From: G963717155 sp963717155
Lineage (GTDB): Bacteria > Actinomycetota > Thermoleophilia > Gaiellales > JALYLC01
Direction of reading: 5' to 3'
DNA length: 64,000 nt
Assembly (NCBI GenBank): GCA_963717155.1
Contig: OY970326.1
Location: forward strand, 5,022,001-5,086,000
Below are positions 16,318-24,818 of the stretch, piece after piece. Within the stretch, counting starts at the first letter, position 1. Each line of letters starts with the position of its first letter. The translations under genes and the position numbers were made by a program. The notes beneath the pieces are model-generated. The model had not been told where the DNA came from. It saw only the letters and a program-made list of their open reading frames with translations, and made no database searches.

Positions 16318-16330
16318 CCCTCTTCACCCC

Positions 16331-17356
16331 TTACGCAGGAAGGCACAGCGTGCGCGCGGCGGCGACGACGCGCTGGGCGGTTGGCACGGTCATGTCCTCG
16401 AGCGGCGGCGAGAACGGGACTGGCACGTCCATTGCGGCGAGACGTGTCACGGGAGCGTCCAGGTAGTGGAACGCGCCCTCGGCGATCACCGCTGCGAGCT
16501 CGGCGGACGCGCCGTAGCTCTGGTGTCCCTCGTCGACGACGAGCGCCCGGCCCGTCTTGCGCGCCGACGCGATGAGCGTGTCCGCGTCGAGCGGTGTCGT
16601 GGTACGCGGGTCGACGATCTCGGCGCTGATCCCCTCGCCGGCGAGCAACTCGGCTGCCTCGAGTGCCACGTAGACCATGCTGCTCGTCGCGACGATCGTG
16701 ATGTCGGTGCCCTCCCGCTTGACATCGGCGACGCCGAAAGGAATCACGTACTCCTCCTCGGGAACCGGCCCGCGCAGGCTGTAGGCGAGCTTGTCCTCGA
16801 AGAAGACGACCGGGTTGTCATCGCGGATCGCGGCCTTCAGCAGCCCCTTGGCGTCGTACGGGGTCGCGGGAAGCGCGACCTTGAGCCCCGGGATGTGGCT
16901 GACCCACGCGTGCAGGCTCTGGCTGTGCTGGGCGGCCGATCGCCGCGTCGCACCGAGCGTCGTGCGCAGCACCATCGGGACGTGCAGCGCCCCGCCCGAC
17001 ATGTAGTGCACCTTCGCCGCCTGGTTGGCGAGCTGGTCCATGGCGAGTGTCAGGAAGTCGCCGAACATGATGTCGACCACCGGCCGCATGCCCGTCATCG
17101 CCGCGCCGACGCCGATCCCCGTGATCCCCGCCTCGGAGATCGGAGAGTCGATCACCCGGGCCGGGCCGAACTCGTCGACCAGCCCGAGCAGGACCTTGAA
17201 CGGCGTGCCCGCCTCGGCGACGTCCTCGCCGATCACGAACACCGTCGGATCTCGGCGCAGTTCCTCGCGCAGCGCCTCGTTGATGGCCTGACCGAACGTC
17301 AGCTCGCGGACGCCGCTGCTCGCACCCGGCTCGGTGGCGGCGCTAGGCGTAGACAT
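16331..17356 (-). CDS. 2-oxoacid dehydrogenase E1 beta subunit
   Basis: This 341-aa partner of the E1alpha subunit begins RELTFGQAINEALREEL and has the TPP/E1beta features EDVAEAGTPFKV, ISEAGITGIGVGAAMTG and the transketolase C-terminal domain with EIVDPRTTTPLD and VDEGHQSYG. With E1alpha it decarboxylates a 2-oxoacid (or acetoin-like substrate) and transfers the acyl group to lipoyl-E2. I chose ATG 17356, which overlaps the E1alpha stop by 14 bp; the frame is open upstream only as overlap. It resembles the AcoAB/BkdAB type with separate subunits. Confidence 0.9.
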   Translation of the reverse strand: MSTPSAATEPGASSGVRELTFGQAINEALREELRRDPTVFVIGEDVAEAGTPFKVLLGLVDEFGPARVIDSPISEAGITGIGVGAAMTGMRPVVDIMFGDFLTLAMDQLANQAAKVHYMSGGALHVPMVLRTTLGATRRSAAQHSQSLHAWVSHIPGLKVALPATPYDAKGLLKAAIRDDNPVVFFEDKLAYSLRGPVPEEEYVIPFGVADVKREGTDITIVATSSMVYVALEAAELLAGEGISAEIVDPRTTTPLDADTLIASARKTGRALVVDEGHQSYGASAELAAVIAEGAFHYLDAPVTRLAAMDVPVPFSPPLEDMTVPTAQRVVAAARTLCLPA

Positions 17357-18317
17357 GCTTGTCGACCTCGGCGTCGTCGGGGAAGGGAGCGGAGAGCGCG
17401 AATGCCACACCCGCCTCCACGGCGGCGCGCACCCGCGTCTCGATCGCGGCCAGGTCGTCCTCGTTCGCGAGACCCTGCTCGCGCAGCCATGTCCCGAGCC
17501 GGACGATCGGATCGCGATCCTCTCGCCACGTCGCCTCCTCCTCGCGGGAGCGGTAGTACCGGCGATCGACGTCGCCGACGTGGTGGCCGTGCAGGCGGTA
17601 TGTCTCACACACGAGGAAGCCCGGTCCGTCGCCCCTCCGCGCTCGATCGACCGCCTCGAGGCTGGCGGCGTGCACGGCGCGGACGTTCTGGCCGTCGACG
17701 GTGACCGCCGGGAGCCCGAAGGCCTCGGCGCGTGCCGTCACGCTGCCGGCGGTGGTCTCGCGATAGTGCGTGTACTCGCTGTAGAGGTTGTTCTCGCAGA
17801 CGTAGACGACGGGGAGCCTCCACAGCGATGCCATGTTCATGACCTCGTAGAGCAGTCCCTGCCCGAGCGCGCCCTCGCCGAAGAAGCAGACCGCGACCTG
17901 CCCGCTCCCGCGCATCTGGGCCGACATGGCTGCTCCGGTCGCGATGCCCGCGCTTCCGCCCACGATCGCGTTCGCACCGAGGTTGCCGCTCTGCTGATCG
18001 GCGATGTGCATCGAGCCGCCCTTGCCCCGGCAGTAGCCGGCCTCGCGGCCGAGCAGCTCCGCGAACATCCGGTCGATCGCGGCGCCCTTGGCCAGGCAGT
18101 GCCCATGCCCGCGGTGGGTGCTCGTGATGTAGTCGTCGGGTCGCAGCGCGGCGCAGACGCCGACGGCCACCGCCTCCTCGCCGCTGTACAGGTGGGCGAG
18201 GCCCGGCATCTTCGCGCTCGTGTACAGCTCGTTCACGTGCTCCTCGAAGACGCGGATCGTCAGCATCCGCTCGTACAGCTCGCGCGTCGTCGCGCCGGCG
18301 GCGGTGTCCGTCGCCAT
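17343..18317 (-). CDS. 2-oxoacid dehydrogenase E1 alpha subunit
   Basis: This 324-aa TPP-binding subunit has the family segments YSGEEAVAVGV, STHRGHGHCLAKG, YCRGKGGSMHI and the TPP motif FFGEGALGQGLLYE...PVVYVCENN (~145-178). The size and the RGHGH/GKGGSMH wording are closest to acetoin-dehydrogenase-type E1alpha proteins, but branched-chain or other 2-oxoacids remain possible. The ATG shares its first base with the TGA of the upstream dehydrogenase gene. It is part of the GntR-linked catabolic operon. Confidence 0.9.
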   Translation of the reverse strand: MATDTAAGATTRELYERMLTIRVFEEHVNELYTSAKMPGLAHLYSGEEAVAVGVCAALRPDDYITSTHRGHGHCLAKGAAIDRMFAELLGREAGYCRGKGGSMHIADQQSGNLGANAIVGGSAGIATGAAMSAQMRGSGQVAVCFFGEGALGQGLLYEVMNMASLWRLPVVYVCENNLYSEYTHYRETTAGSVTARAEAFGLPAVTVDGQNVRAVHAASLEAVDRARRGDGPGFLVCETYRLHGHHVGDVDRRYYRSREEEATWREDRDPIVRLGTWLREQGLANEDDLAAIETRVRAAVEAGVAFALSAPFPDDAEVDKHVYA

Positions 18318-19207
18318 CAGCGCGCCGTCGCCGCCAGCCCGGACAGGGACGCGAGCACGTCGAACATCGCGGCGAAGTCGTGGTGGTCGAGGCCCATCCC
18401 GCGCGCGGCGGTGAGGATCTCGTTGGACGCCGCGGTGGTCGGCAGCGGCACGTCGAGCTCGCGACCGAGATCGAGCGCGAGCACCATGTCCTTCTGCATC
18501 ATGTTGCAGTCGAACCAGGCCTCCTCGGGCATCTCGAGCACGAACGGGCCGCGGTACTTGACCATGGGCGAGGCGATCGCGCTGTTCGTCAGCACGTTGA
18601 CGGCGTCCTCGCGTGATATCCCGCCCTTCTCGGCGAGCAGGACGCCCTCGCTGAAGGCCAGCATCTGCACCGCGAGGCTCAGATTGGTCGCGATCTTCAT
18701 GAGCACGGCCTGGCCGTTGCCGCCGACGTACGTGACGGTCGGACCGATGTCGCGCAGGATCGGGGCGACGCCGTCGAACGTCTCCCTGTCGCCGCCGACG
18801 ATCACCGAGAGCTTGCCCTGCTCGAGCGTGATCACGCTGCCCGAAACGGGTGCGTCGAGCATCGCGGCGCCGCGCTCGCGCACGCGCTCGGCGAGGCCAC
18901 GGCTCGCCGCCGGGCTGACCGTGCTCATGTCGACGTAGACCTTGCCGGGACCGAGCCCGGCGAGGATGCCGTCCGGCCCGTGGGTGATGGCGGTGAGGGC
19001 CTGCGTGTTCGTCACCATCGAGAAGATCACATCGGTCTGCTCGGCCGCCTCGCGCGGAGACTCGGCGAAGCGCATGCCGTCGGCGATCAGCGGCTCGGCC
19101 TTGCTGCGGGTGCGGTTGTACCCGGTCACCTCGTGGCCGGCCGACAGCAGCCTGCGGGCAACGCCACCGCCCATGACGCCGAGTCCCACGTACCCGATTC
19201 GCGCCAT
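18317..19207 (-). CDS. 3-hydroxyisobutyrate dehydrogenase family NAD(P)-dependent oxidoreductase
   Basis: This 296-aa enzyme has an N-terminal Rossmann fold (IGYVGLGVMGGGVARRLL), the family substrate motif VDMSTVSP, the glycine-rich DAPVSGSV and the catalytic Lys region in GNGQAVLMKIATNL (~165-178). These beta-hydroxyacid dehydrogenases oxidise compounds such as 3-hydroxyisobutyrate or tartronate semialdehyde. Its product could feed the adjacent E1/E2 complex. It is coupled to E1alpha and lies 4 bp after the GntR regulator gene. The actual substrate is unknown. Confidence 0.88.
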   Translation of the reverse strand: MARIGYVGLGVMGGGVARRLLSAGHEVTGYNRTRSKAEPLIADGMRFAESPREAAEQTDVIFSMVTNTQALTAITHGPDGILAGLGPGKVYVDMSTVSPAASRGLAERVRERGAAMLDAPVSGSVITLEQGKLSVIVGGDRETFDGVAPILRDIGPTVTYVGGNGQAVLMKIATNLSLAVQMLAFSEGVLLAEKGGISREDAVNVLTNSAIASPMVKYRGPFVLEMPEEAWFDCNMMQKDMVLALDLGRELDVPLPTTAASNEILTAARGMGLDHHDFAAMFDVLASLSGLAATAR

Positions 19208-19211
19208 TGCG

Positions 19212-19949
19212 CTACTCCTTGTCGTCGGGGGGAGGCGTGCTGAAGTCTGCGAGTCGGCCCGTGGTGACCGCGTCGTGGATCTCGCGCTCGACGCGGGTCA
19301 GATGGGTGCGCATGCGTCCGCGAGCCTCGGCGGCGTCTCCGGCCGCGACGGCGGCGAGGATCTGGCGGTGCTGCTCGAGCGAGCGTGCGGCGCTTCCCGG
19401 GATCCCGTACACCTGTTCCAGCGCTCGTTCCAGGAGGTCGCGGATGGCGTGCATGGCGTGCAGCGCGACACGGTTCCCGGTTGCCGCGGCGACGGCGACG
19501 TGGAAACGCACGTCGGCGGCGGCGTAGGTGTCGCGGTCGTCCAGGCCCTTCGCCATGTCCTCGACGGCCTCGGCCATCGTCGCCAGGTCCTCGTCCGAAC
19601 GCCGCGCGGCCGCGAGTCCGGCGGCCTCGCCCTCGAGCATGCGGCGAAGCTCGTACAGCTCGCGCAGATTGCCCTCCTCGAGCGATAGCAGCAGCTCGAG
19701 CGAGCGGTTGAGCGGGCTCCGGAGCTCGGAGACCACGAACGTCCCGTTGCCGACCGACTCGATCACGCCCTTGGACTCGAGCATGCGCAAACCCTCCCGC
19801 ACCGACGAGCGTCCGACCTTGAACGACGCGGTCAGCTCGCGTTCCGTGGGCAGCGGGTCACCGGGCTGCAGGCGGGTGCCGATCTCGCCGAGCAGCTGAT
19901 CGGCGATGAGCTCGTAGGTCTTCCGCTTCGCGATCGGCTCCCACACCAT
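19212..19949 (-). CDS. FadR/FCD-type GntR transcriptional regulator
   Basis: This 245-aa protein has an N-terminal winged helix (~5-72, TYELIADQLLGEI, LPTERELTASFKVGRSSVREGLRML) and an all-helical FCD ligand-binding domain (~90-230) with the Asp/His metal-site pattern (DVRFHVAVA, LEQHRQIL). It heads the minus-strand catabolic operon and probably represses both this operon and the divergent Liv transporter. ATG 19949 is preferred because the winged helix begins right after it; the longer frame up to 20024 would overlap the operator and promoter. A matching operator lies 17 bp upstream of the start. Confidence 0.88.
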   Translation of the reverse strand: MVWEPIAKRKTYELIADQLLGEIGTRLQPGDPLPTERELTASFKVGRSSVREGLRMLESKGVIESVGNGTFVVSELRSPLNRSLELLLSLEEGNLRELYELRRMLEGEAAGLAAARRSDEDLATMAEAVEDMAKGLDDRDTYAAADVRFHVAVAAATGNRVALHAMHAIRDLLERALEQVYGIPGSAARSLEQHRQILAAVAAGDAAEARGRMRTHLTRVEREIHDAVTTGRLADFSTPPPDDKE

Positions 19950-19965
19950 CGGCTTGCAGTCTCTC

Positions 19966-19978
19966 CTTGTCTGACAAG
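19966..19978. promoter_or_regulatory. GntR (FadR-type) operator in the divergent intergenic region
   Basis: The perfect palindrome CTTGTCTGACAAG contains TTGTCTGACAA, which fits the TNGTNNNACNA consensus of FadR-subfamily regulators. It lies between the regulator start and a possible minus-strand promoter (TTGCAA at 20019-20024, 17 bp, TAAGCT at 19996-20001), the position expected for autoregulation. Confidence 0.65.
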
Positions 19979-20040
19979 CGGACACTGAAGTCGTGAGCTT
20001 AGAGGAGAACAATGCCTGTTGCAATGGGAAAAAAGGAGGC

Positions 20041-20092
20041 TTGACGGCGATGTCTACGCTCCGTATAGTCCGCGCCTGTCTGACGATCAGAC
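20041..20092 (+). promoter_or_regulatory. Sigma-70 promoter plus second operator for the Liv transporter operon
   Basis: TTGACG (20041-20046) and TATAGT (20064-20069) are separated by 17 bp. Directly at the predicted transcription start is CTGTCTGACGA (20076-20086). This site shares TGTCTGAC with the first operator and misses the TNGTNNNACNA consensus only at its first base. It is embedded in a larger palindrome GTCTGACGATCAGAC (20078-20092). A repressor bound here would block transcription start. Confidence 0.65.
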
Positions 20093-20121
20093 CGAGTCAA
20101 CTGCATCCGAAGGGGGATACG

Positions 20122-21348
20122 GTGACCAGAACGCGCATCGGGCTTGCGATCGGAATCGCCGCGGCGCTCGCTGCCGCGTCGGTGACCGGAGCTCAGGCCC
20201 AGCCGAGCCGGACGACTGCTGCGAAGCCGCTTGTCATCGGCATCTCGCTCTCGCTGTCGGGCGACTTCTCCGACCCGGGCAAGGCCGCGATGAAGGGCTA
20301 CCAGCTCTGGGCCGCCCAGGTCAACAAGCACGGCGGCGTGCTGGGGCGGAAGGTCGAGCTCAAGATCGTGGACGACACGAGTAGCCCGAACCAGGTCGTG
20401 ACGAACTATCAGAACCTGATCTCGCGCGACAAGGTCGATCTCGTCTTCGGACCGTTCTCCACCCTTCTCACGGCTCCTGCCGCCCGCGTCGCCTCCCGCT
20501 ACCACTACGCCTTCGTCGAGCCGGCGGGCGGTGGCCCCGCCGTGTTCGCGGAGCATCTCGGCAACGTGTTCTTCGTCCAGCCGGCGCCGACGCTCAACAG
20601 CGGTGACGCCTTCGTCAAGTACATCCTCTCGCTGCCCAAGGCCGAGCGCCCGAAGACGGCCGCCTACCCGTCGCTTGACGACCCGTTCTCGTCGCCGATC
20701 GCCGACCGCATGCGCGGTCAGTTCGAGAAGGCCGGGATCAAGACGGTGTTCAAGACGATCTATCCGCCCGAGACCACCGACCTGACGCCGATCGTCGCGA
20801 AGGTCGTCGCCGCCAACCCTGACATGGTCGTGGGTGGCACGCAGTCCGACGACGCCTACGCGCAGGTCAAGGCGATGATCCAGCTGAAGTTCAGCCCGAA
20901 GTTCCTGTTCCTGTCGAACGGCGCGAACTCGCCCGTCGAGTTCCCGAGCAAGGTCGGCGCCGGCAATGTCAACGGGATCTTCTCGAGCGGCGACTGGTTC
21001 CCCGACTCGAAGTCGTCCGGCAACCCGGCGTTCGTCGCGGCCTACATCAAGAAGTACGGCGGCAACCCATTCGGGATCGACTCCGGCTCGGCAGAGGCCT
21101 ACGCGGTCGGGCAGCTGATCCAGGACGTGGCGGCCAAGACGCACTCCGTCGACAACGCGGTCATCATCAAGACGCTGCACACGGGCGTCTGGCCGACGAT
21201 CGAGGGCAACCTCAGCTGGGACGCCAACGGCAGCCCGAAGGGCGCCGACAGTCTCGTCGAGTGGGTCGGCGGAAAGCTCCTGCCCGTGTACCCGGCGAAC
21301 GTGGCGCGGCACCCGCCGACGATCCCCAAGCCGGCCTGGACGGGCTAG
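20122..21348 (+). CDS. Branched-chain amino-acid-type ABC transporter substrate-binding protein
   Basis: This 408-aa periplasmic-binding-fold (LivJ-type) protein has a signal peptide (~1-25, ending AQAQP), then LVIGISLSLSGDFSDPGKAAMKGYQLW, the typical opening of the family, and VVTNYQNLISRDKVDLVFGP. No lipobox Cys is seen. These proteins bind amino acids, aromatic acids, amides or similar small acids. GTG 20122 is chosen because AGGGGG lies just upstream and the signal peptide begins there. It is the first gene of the importer operon facing the GntR-controlled catabolic operon. Confidence 0.88.
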   Translation: MTRTRIGLAIGIAAALAAASVTGAQAQPSRTTAAKPLVIGISLSLSGDFSDPGKAAMKGYQLWAAQVNKHGGVLGRKVELKIVDDTSSPNQVVTNYQNLISRDKVDLVFGPFSTLLTAPAARVASRYHYAFVEPAGGGPAVFAEHLGNVFFVQPAPTLNSGDAFVKYILSLPKAERPKTAAYPSLDDPFSSPIADRMRGQFEKAGIKTVFKTIYPPETTDLTPIVAKVVAANPDMVVGGTQSDDAYAQVKAMIQLKFSPKFLFLSNGANSPVEFPSKVGAGNVNGIFSSGDWFPDSKSSGNPAFVAAYIKKYGGNPFGIDSGSAEAYAVGQLIQDVAAKTHSVDNAVIIKTLHTGVWPTIEGNLSWDANGSPKGADSLVEWVGGKLLPVYPANVARHPPTIPKPAWTG

Positions 21349-21370
21349 GGCCGGCTCGGTCGTCGAGTTC

Positions 21371-22249
21371 GTGCACCTCTTCGTCCAGGCCTGCATCCTC
21401 GGCCTCCTCACCGGAGGCGTGTACGCCCTGATGTCGAGCGGCCTCACGCTGGCCTTCGGGGTGATGCGGGTGGTCAACGTGGCTCAGGGGGCGCTGATCG
21501 TGCTGGGCGCCTACCTGAGCCATACGCTCTTCACGTGGGCGGGGATCGACCCGTTCCTGTCGATCGTGATCATGACCCCGCTCTCGTTCGCGCTCGGCGT
21601 CGCGCTCCAGCTCGCCTTCCTGCGCCCGTTGCGCAGCGACGAGCGCGAGCAGCTCTCGCTACTCGTCACGTGGGCGATCGCGCTCGGCATCGAAGGCGTG
21701 CTGAGCGTGATCTACCAGACGACGTACCGCTCGACGATCACGAGCTACGCGAACGACTCATGGAGCATCCACGGCTACGTCGTCTCACAGGTGCGGGTGT
21801 ACGGGTTCCTGACGTCGCTCGTGATCCTGACCCTGCTCTACCTCATCCTGGCGCGCAGCCGCTTCGGACGGTCGGTGCGCGCCACCATCCAGAACCCTGT
21901 CTCGGCCGAGCTCCTCGGCATCGACCCGCAGCGTGTGGCTGCGATCGGGTTCGGGATCAGCGTCGCGACCGCCACCGCGGCCGGAGCGGTGTACGGCATC
22001 GTCTTCTCGTTCAACCCAGGCAGCCACTACGACCTCATCTCGCGCCTGCTGACAATCATCGTCCTCGGGGGTCTCGGAAGCCTCGGGGGTGCCGTCATCG
22101 CCTCGCTCGTGGTGGGTGTGAGCGAGGCCGTGCTGGCGGCTGAGATCTCGCCCACGTGGGCCTCGCTCACATTCTTCCTCGTGCTGATCGCGGTGCTGAT
22201 CGTGCGACCGCAGGGGCTGTTCGGTCACGTCGAGCGCGGCGCCCTATGA
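21371..22249 (+). CDS. LivH-type ABC transporter permease
   Basis: This 292-aa integral membrane protein has about eight helices and the family landmarks GLLTGGVYALMSSGLTLAFG at the start, VNVAQG, and LGGLGSLGGAVIASLVVGV near the end. It forms half of the transmembrane channel with the next gene. It starts at GTG 21371, 22 bp after the binding-protein stop, and overlaps the next permease by 4 bp (ATGA). Confidence 0.9.
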   Translation: MHLFVQACILGLLTGGVYALMSSGLTLAFGVMRVVNVAQGALIVLGAYLSHTLFTWAGIDPFLSIVIMTPLSFALGVALQLAFLRPLRSDEREQLSLLVTWAIALGIEGVLSVIYQTTYRSTITSYANDSWSIHGYVVSQVRVYGFLTSLVILTLLYLILARSRFGRSVRATIQNPVSAELLGIDPQRVAAIGFGISVATATAAGAVYGIVFSFNPGSHYDLISRLLTIIVLGGLGSLGGAVIASLVVGVSEAVLAAEISPTWASLTFFLVLIAVLIVRPQGLFGHVERGAL

Positions 22250-23247
22250 CGGGCCGGCTGACGCGTCCGGGCATCGCGCGCGCGCTCGCCGTGTTCGTGC
22301 CGCTGACGATCGCGCCGTTCGTGTTCGGCGAGCACTGGGTGGTCAACATCGGGATCTTCGTGGTGATGTACGCGGCACTCGCGACGGCCTGGAATCTGAT
22401 CGGCGGCTTTTCGGGCTACCTGTCGCTCGGGCACGTGGCGTTCTTCGGCATCGGTGCCTACGCCAACGCCGTCGCGTTCGAGCATCTCGGGCTCGTCTCC
22501 GGTCTCGGGCCGTTCCTGCTGGTGCCGGTCATCGGCGTCGGCGTCGCGCTGGTCGCGATACCGATGGGGTGGCTCGCGCTGCGCACGCGGGGTGCGACGT
22601 TCGCGATCGTCACGCTGACGCTGGTGTTCGTAGGTCAGCAGCTCGCGTTCAACCTGCACTCCCTGACGGGAGGGTCGCAGGGTGTCTCGATGCCGTTGCC
22701 GCCGTTCGCGCTCGCCCACTTCGAGCTCCCGTTCTACCTCGTGATGCTCGGGGTTCTCGCGCTCGCGATGCTGACCTGCTGGTGGGTTCGCGGCTCGTAC
22801 ATCGGGCTCATGCTGTTCGCCATCCGCGACGACGAGGACCGGGCGCGCGGGCTCGGCGTCCACACGACGGTAGTCAAGGTGGCGGCGCTGGCGACGAGTG
22901 CAGGTCTCGTCGGGATGGCCGGAGCCGTCTGGGCCTACTACATCGGCTTCATCTACCCGCAGTTCGCGATCGATCCATTGATCACGATCGGGATGGTGCT
23001 GATGGTGTATCTGGGCGGCAAGGGGACGCTCTGGGGCCCGGCGCTCGGTGCGTTCATCCTGGTTCCCGCGCAGCAGTACCTCGCCTACCGGCTGGGTGCG
23101 AGCGAGCTCTACCTCGTCGGATACTCCGCCGTGTTCCTGGTGGTCATGCTGCTGATGCCCCGCGGGATCATCCCGTCGCTCGCCGACCGGATGGCAGCAC
23201 GGCGCGGTGGGGCGGCGGCCTCGCCCGAGGCGATCGTGGCCCCATGA
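22246..23247 (+). CDS. LivM-type ABC transporter permease
   Basis: This 333-aa integral membrane permease has a typical LivM core: AWNLIGGFSGYLSLGHVAFFGIGAY (~50-75), TGGSQGV, IRDDEDRARGLG, the loop expected to contact the ATPase, and YLGGKGTLWGPALGA. ATG 22246 overlaps the preceding stop, and its own stop overlaps the LivG start by 4 bp. Confidence 0.9.
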   Translation: MTGRLTRPGIARALAVFVPLTIAPFVFGEHWVVNIGIFVVMYAALATAWNLIGGFSGYLSLGHVAFFGIGAYANAVAFEHLGLVSGLGPFLLVPVIGVGVALVAIPMGWLALRTRGATFAIVTLTLVFVGQQLAFNLHSLTGGSQGVSMPLPPFALAHFELPFYLVMLGVLALAMLTCWWVRGSYIGLMLFAIRDDEDRARGLGVHTTVVKVAALATSAGLVGMAGAVWAYYIGFIYPQFAIDPLITIGMVLMVYLGGKGTLWGPALGAFILVPAQQYLAYRLGASELYLVGYSAVFLVVMLLMPRGIIPSLADRMAARRGGAAASPEAIVAP

Positions 23248-23978
23248 CGGCGTTGCTCGCGGTCGATGGCCTGACGAAGCGGTTCGGCGGCGTCGCAGCG
23301 GTCGACGGCTGCAGCTTCGCGGTCGAGGAGGGCAGCATCACGGCGCTGATCGGCCCGAACGGCTCGGGCAAGACGACCGCCTTCAATCTGATCACCGGAT
23401 ACCTTCCGGCTGACTCCGGCACGGTGACCTTCGCGGGTCGTCGGGTGCGCCGGCCAGACCCGACGAGGCTCGCGCGCGCCGGGCTCGCGCGGACCTTCCA
23501 GCGAGCGCGTGTCTTTCCCGAGCTCACCGTCCTCGAGAACCTGGCCGTGTCACTGCAGTTGCCCCTGCGCGCGCTGCTTCGCAAGACACTGGGACGAGCC
23601 GAGCGCGAACGCGCCGACGCGCTGCTCGAGGAGTTCGGCCTGACCCGCGTGGCGCGCGATCGCGCCGGGTCGTTGTCGTTCGGCCAGCGCAAGCTGCTCG
23701 AGTTCGCGTCGCTGTTGATGGGCGAGCCACGCCTCGTGCTGCTCGACGAGCCTGCGGCGGGGGTGAACCCCTTGATGGTCGAGACGATGGAACGGCACAT
23801 CCGCGAGCTGCACTCGCGCGGTCTGACGTTCCTCGTCGTCGAGCACGACATGCACCTGGTGATGCGCCTGAGCGACACCGTGATCGTGCTGGATCACGGC
23901 GTCAACATCGCGACCGGGGTGCCGCTCGACGTCCAGCGCGACCCGCGGGTCGTCGACGCCTACCTCGGGGTCGCGTGA
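23244..23978 (+). CDS. LivG-type ABC transporter ATP-binding protein
   Basis: This 244-aa ATPase has Walker A GPNGSGKTT (~36-44), signature LSFGQRK in place of LSGGQ, Walker B LVLLDEPAAG and the H-loop VVEHDM. It carries the LivG-specific C-terminal stretch ending in VDAYLGVA. It energises import through the two permeases. It overlaps both neighbours by 4 bp. Confidence 0.9.
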   Translation: MTALLAVDGLTKRFGGVAAVDGCSFAVEEGSITALIGPNGSGKTTAFNLITGYLPADSGTVTFAGRRVRRPDPTRLARAGLARTFQRARVFPELTVLENLAVSLQLPLRALLRKTLGRAERERADALLEEFGLTRVARDRAGSLSFGQRKLLEFASLLMGEPRLVLLDEPAAGVNPLMVETMERHIRELHSRGLTFLVVEHDMHLVMRLSDTVIVLDHGVNIATGVPLDVQRDPRVVDAYLGVA

Positions 23979-24736
23979 CCACGATCAGCATTCGCGGCCT
24001 GGTGGCCGGGTACGGCCAGGGAGACATCCTCCGGGGAGTCGATCTGGAGGTCGCGAGCGGCACCATCGCCTGCGTGATCGGGCCGAACGGTGCGGGAAAG
24101 TCCACCGTCCTGAAGGCGATCAGCGGCCTCGTGCGCTGCCGCCTCGGAACCATCTCGATCGGCGACGCGCCGGCCACGGGTCGCTCGGCGCGCGAGGTGC
24201 TCGCGCTTGGCGTCGTGCACGTGCCACAGGAGCGCAGCCTCTTCCCGCTGATGACCGTCTGGGACAACATCCTGATCGGAGCTCATGTCGTCCGCGACCA
24301 GCGGGTCGTGCGCCAACGCGCCGAGGCGCTGGCCGAGCGGTTCCCCCTGATCCGGGAGCGCCGGCGCGACCACGCCGGATCGCTGTCGGGCGGCCAGCAG
24401 AAGCTCATCGAGATCGCGCGCGCGTTGATGCTCGATCCGAAGGTGATCCTGATGGACGAGCCCTCGATGGGGCTCGACCCGAAGTCGCGGCACGTCGTGT
24501 TCGAGACCATCCGTACGTTGAACGACGGCGGGCGAACGGTCCTGCTGGTGGAGCAGAACGCGCGCGCCGGGCTCGCCATCGCCCATGACGGGGCGGTCAT
24601 GGACTCCGGCGTCGTACGGCTCGCTGCTCCGAGCCAGGAGCTGCTGCACGACGCTCGCGTGGCAGAGCTGTATCTCGGTGCCGCGCCGCGCGAGGGCCAG
24701 CCCATCGTCGAGCCGCGCCTAGGTCCTCCGGCGTAG
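23975..24736 (+). CDS. LivF-type ABC transporter ATP-binding protein
   Basis: This 253-aa ATPase has Walker A GPNGAGKST, signature LSGGQQK, Walker B VILMDEPSMGL and the LivF-type sequence VPQERSLFPLMTVWDNI. It starts at GTG 23975, overlapping livG. It is the last gene of the five-gene importer; the next gene follows after 82 bp and is unrelated. The ~20-residue tail after the YLG motif is longer than usual. Confidence 0.9.
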   Translation: MTTISIRGLVAGYGQGDILRGVDLEVASGTIACVIGPNGAGKSTVLKAISGLVRCRLGTISIGDAPATGRSAREVLALGVVHVPQERSLFPLMTVWDNILIGAHVVRDQRVVRQRAEALAERFPLIRERRRDHAGSLSGGQQKLIEIARALMLDPKVILMDEPSMGLDPKSRHVVFETIRTLNDGGRTVLLVEQNARAGLAIAHDGAVMDSGVVRLAAPSQELLHDARVAELYLGAAPREGQPIVEPRLGPPA

Positions 24737-24818
24737 GCGCGGTCGCGAAGATCATCCGCGAGGCCGAGCTCCCGGTCGGCTACGAATTCGTGGTCGTGCG
24801 AAGCATCCGGCGAACCGC

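Noticed and set aside
24737..24818. In-frame peptide-like sequence (KIIREAELPVGYEFVVV) between livF and the next gene
   Set aside because: Too short and without a start codon; possibly a gene remnant, but nothing in the sequence proves it.
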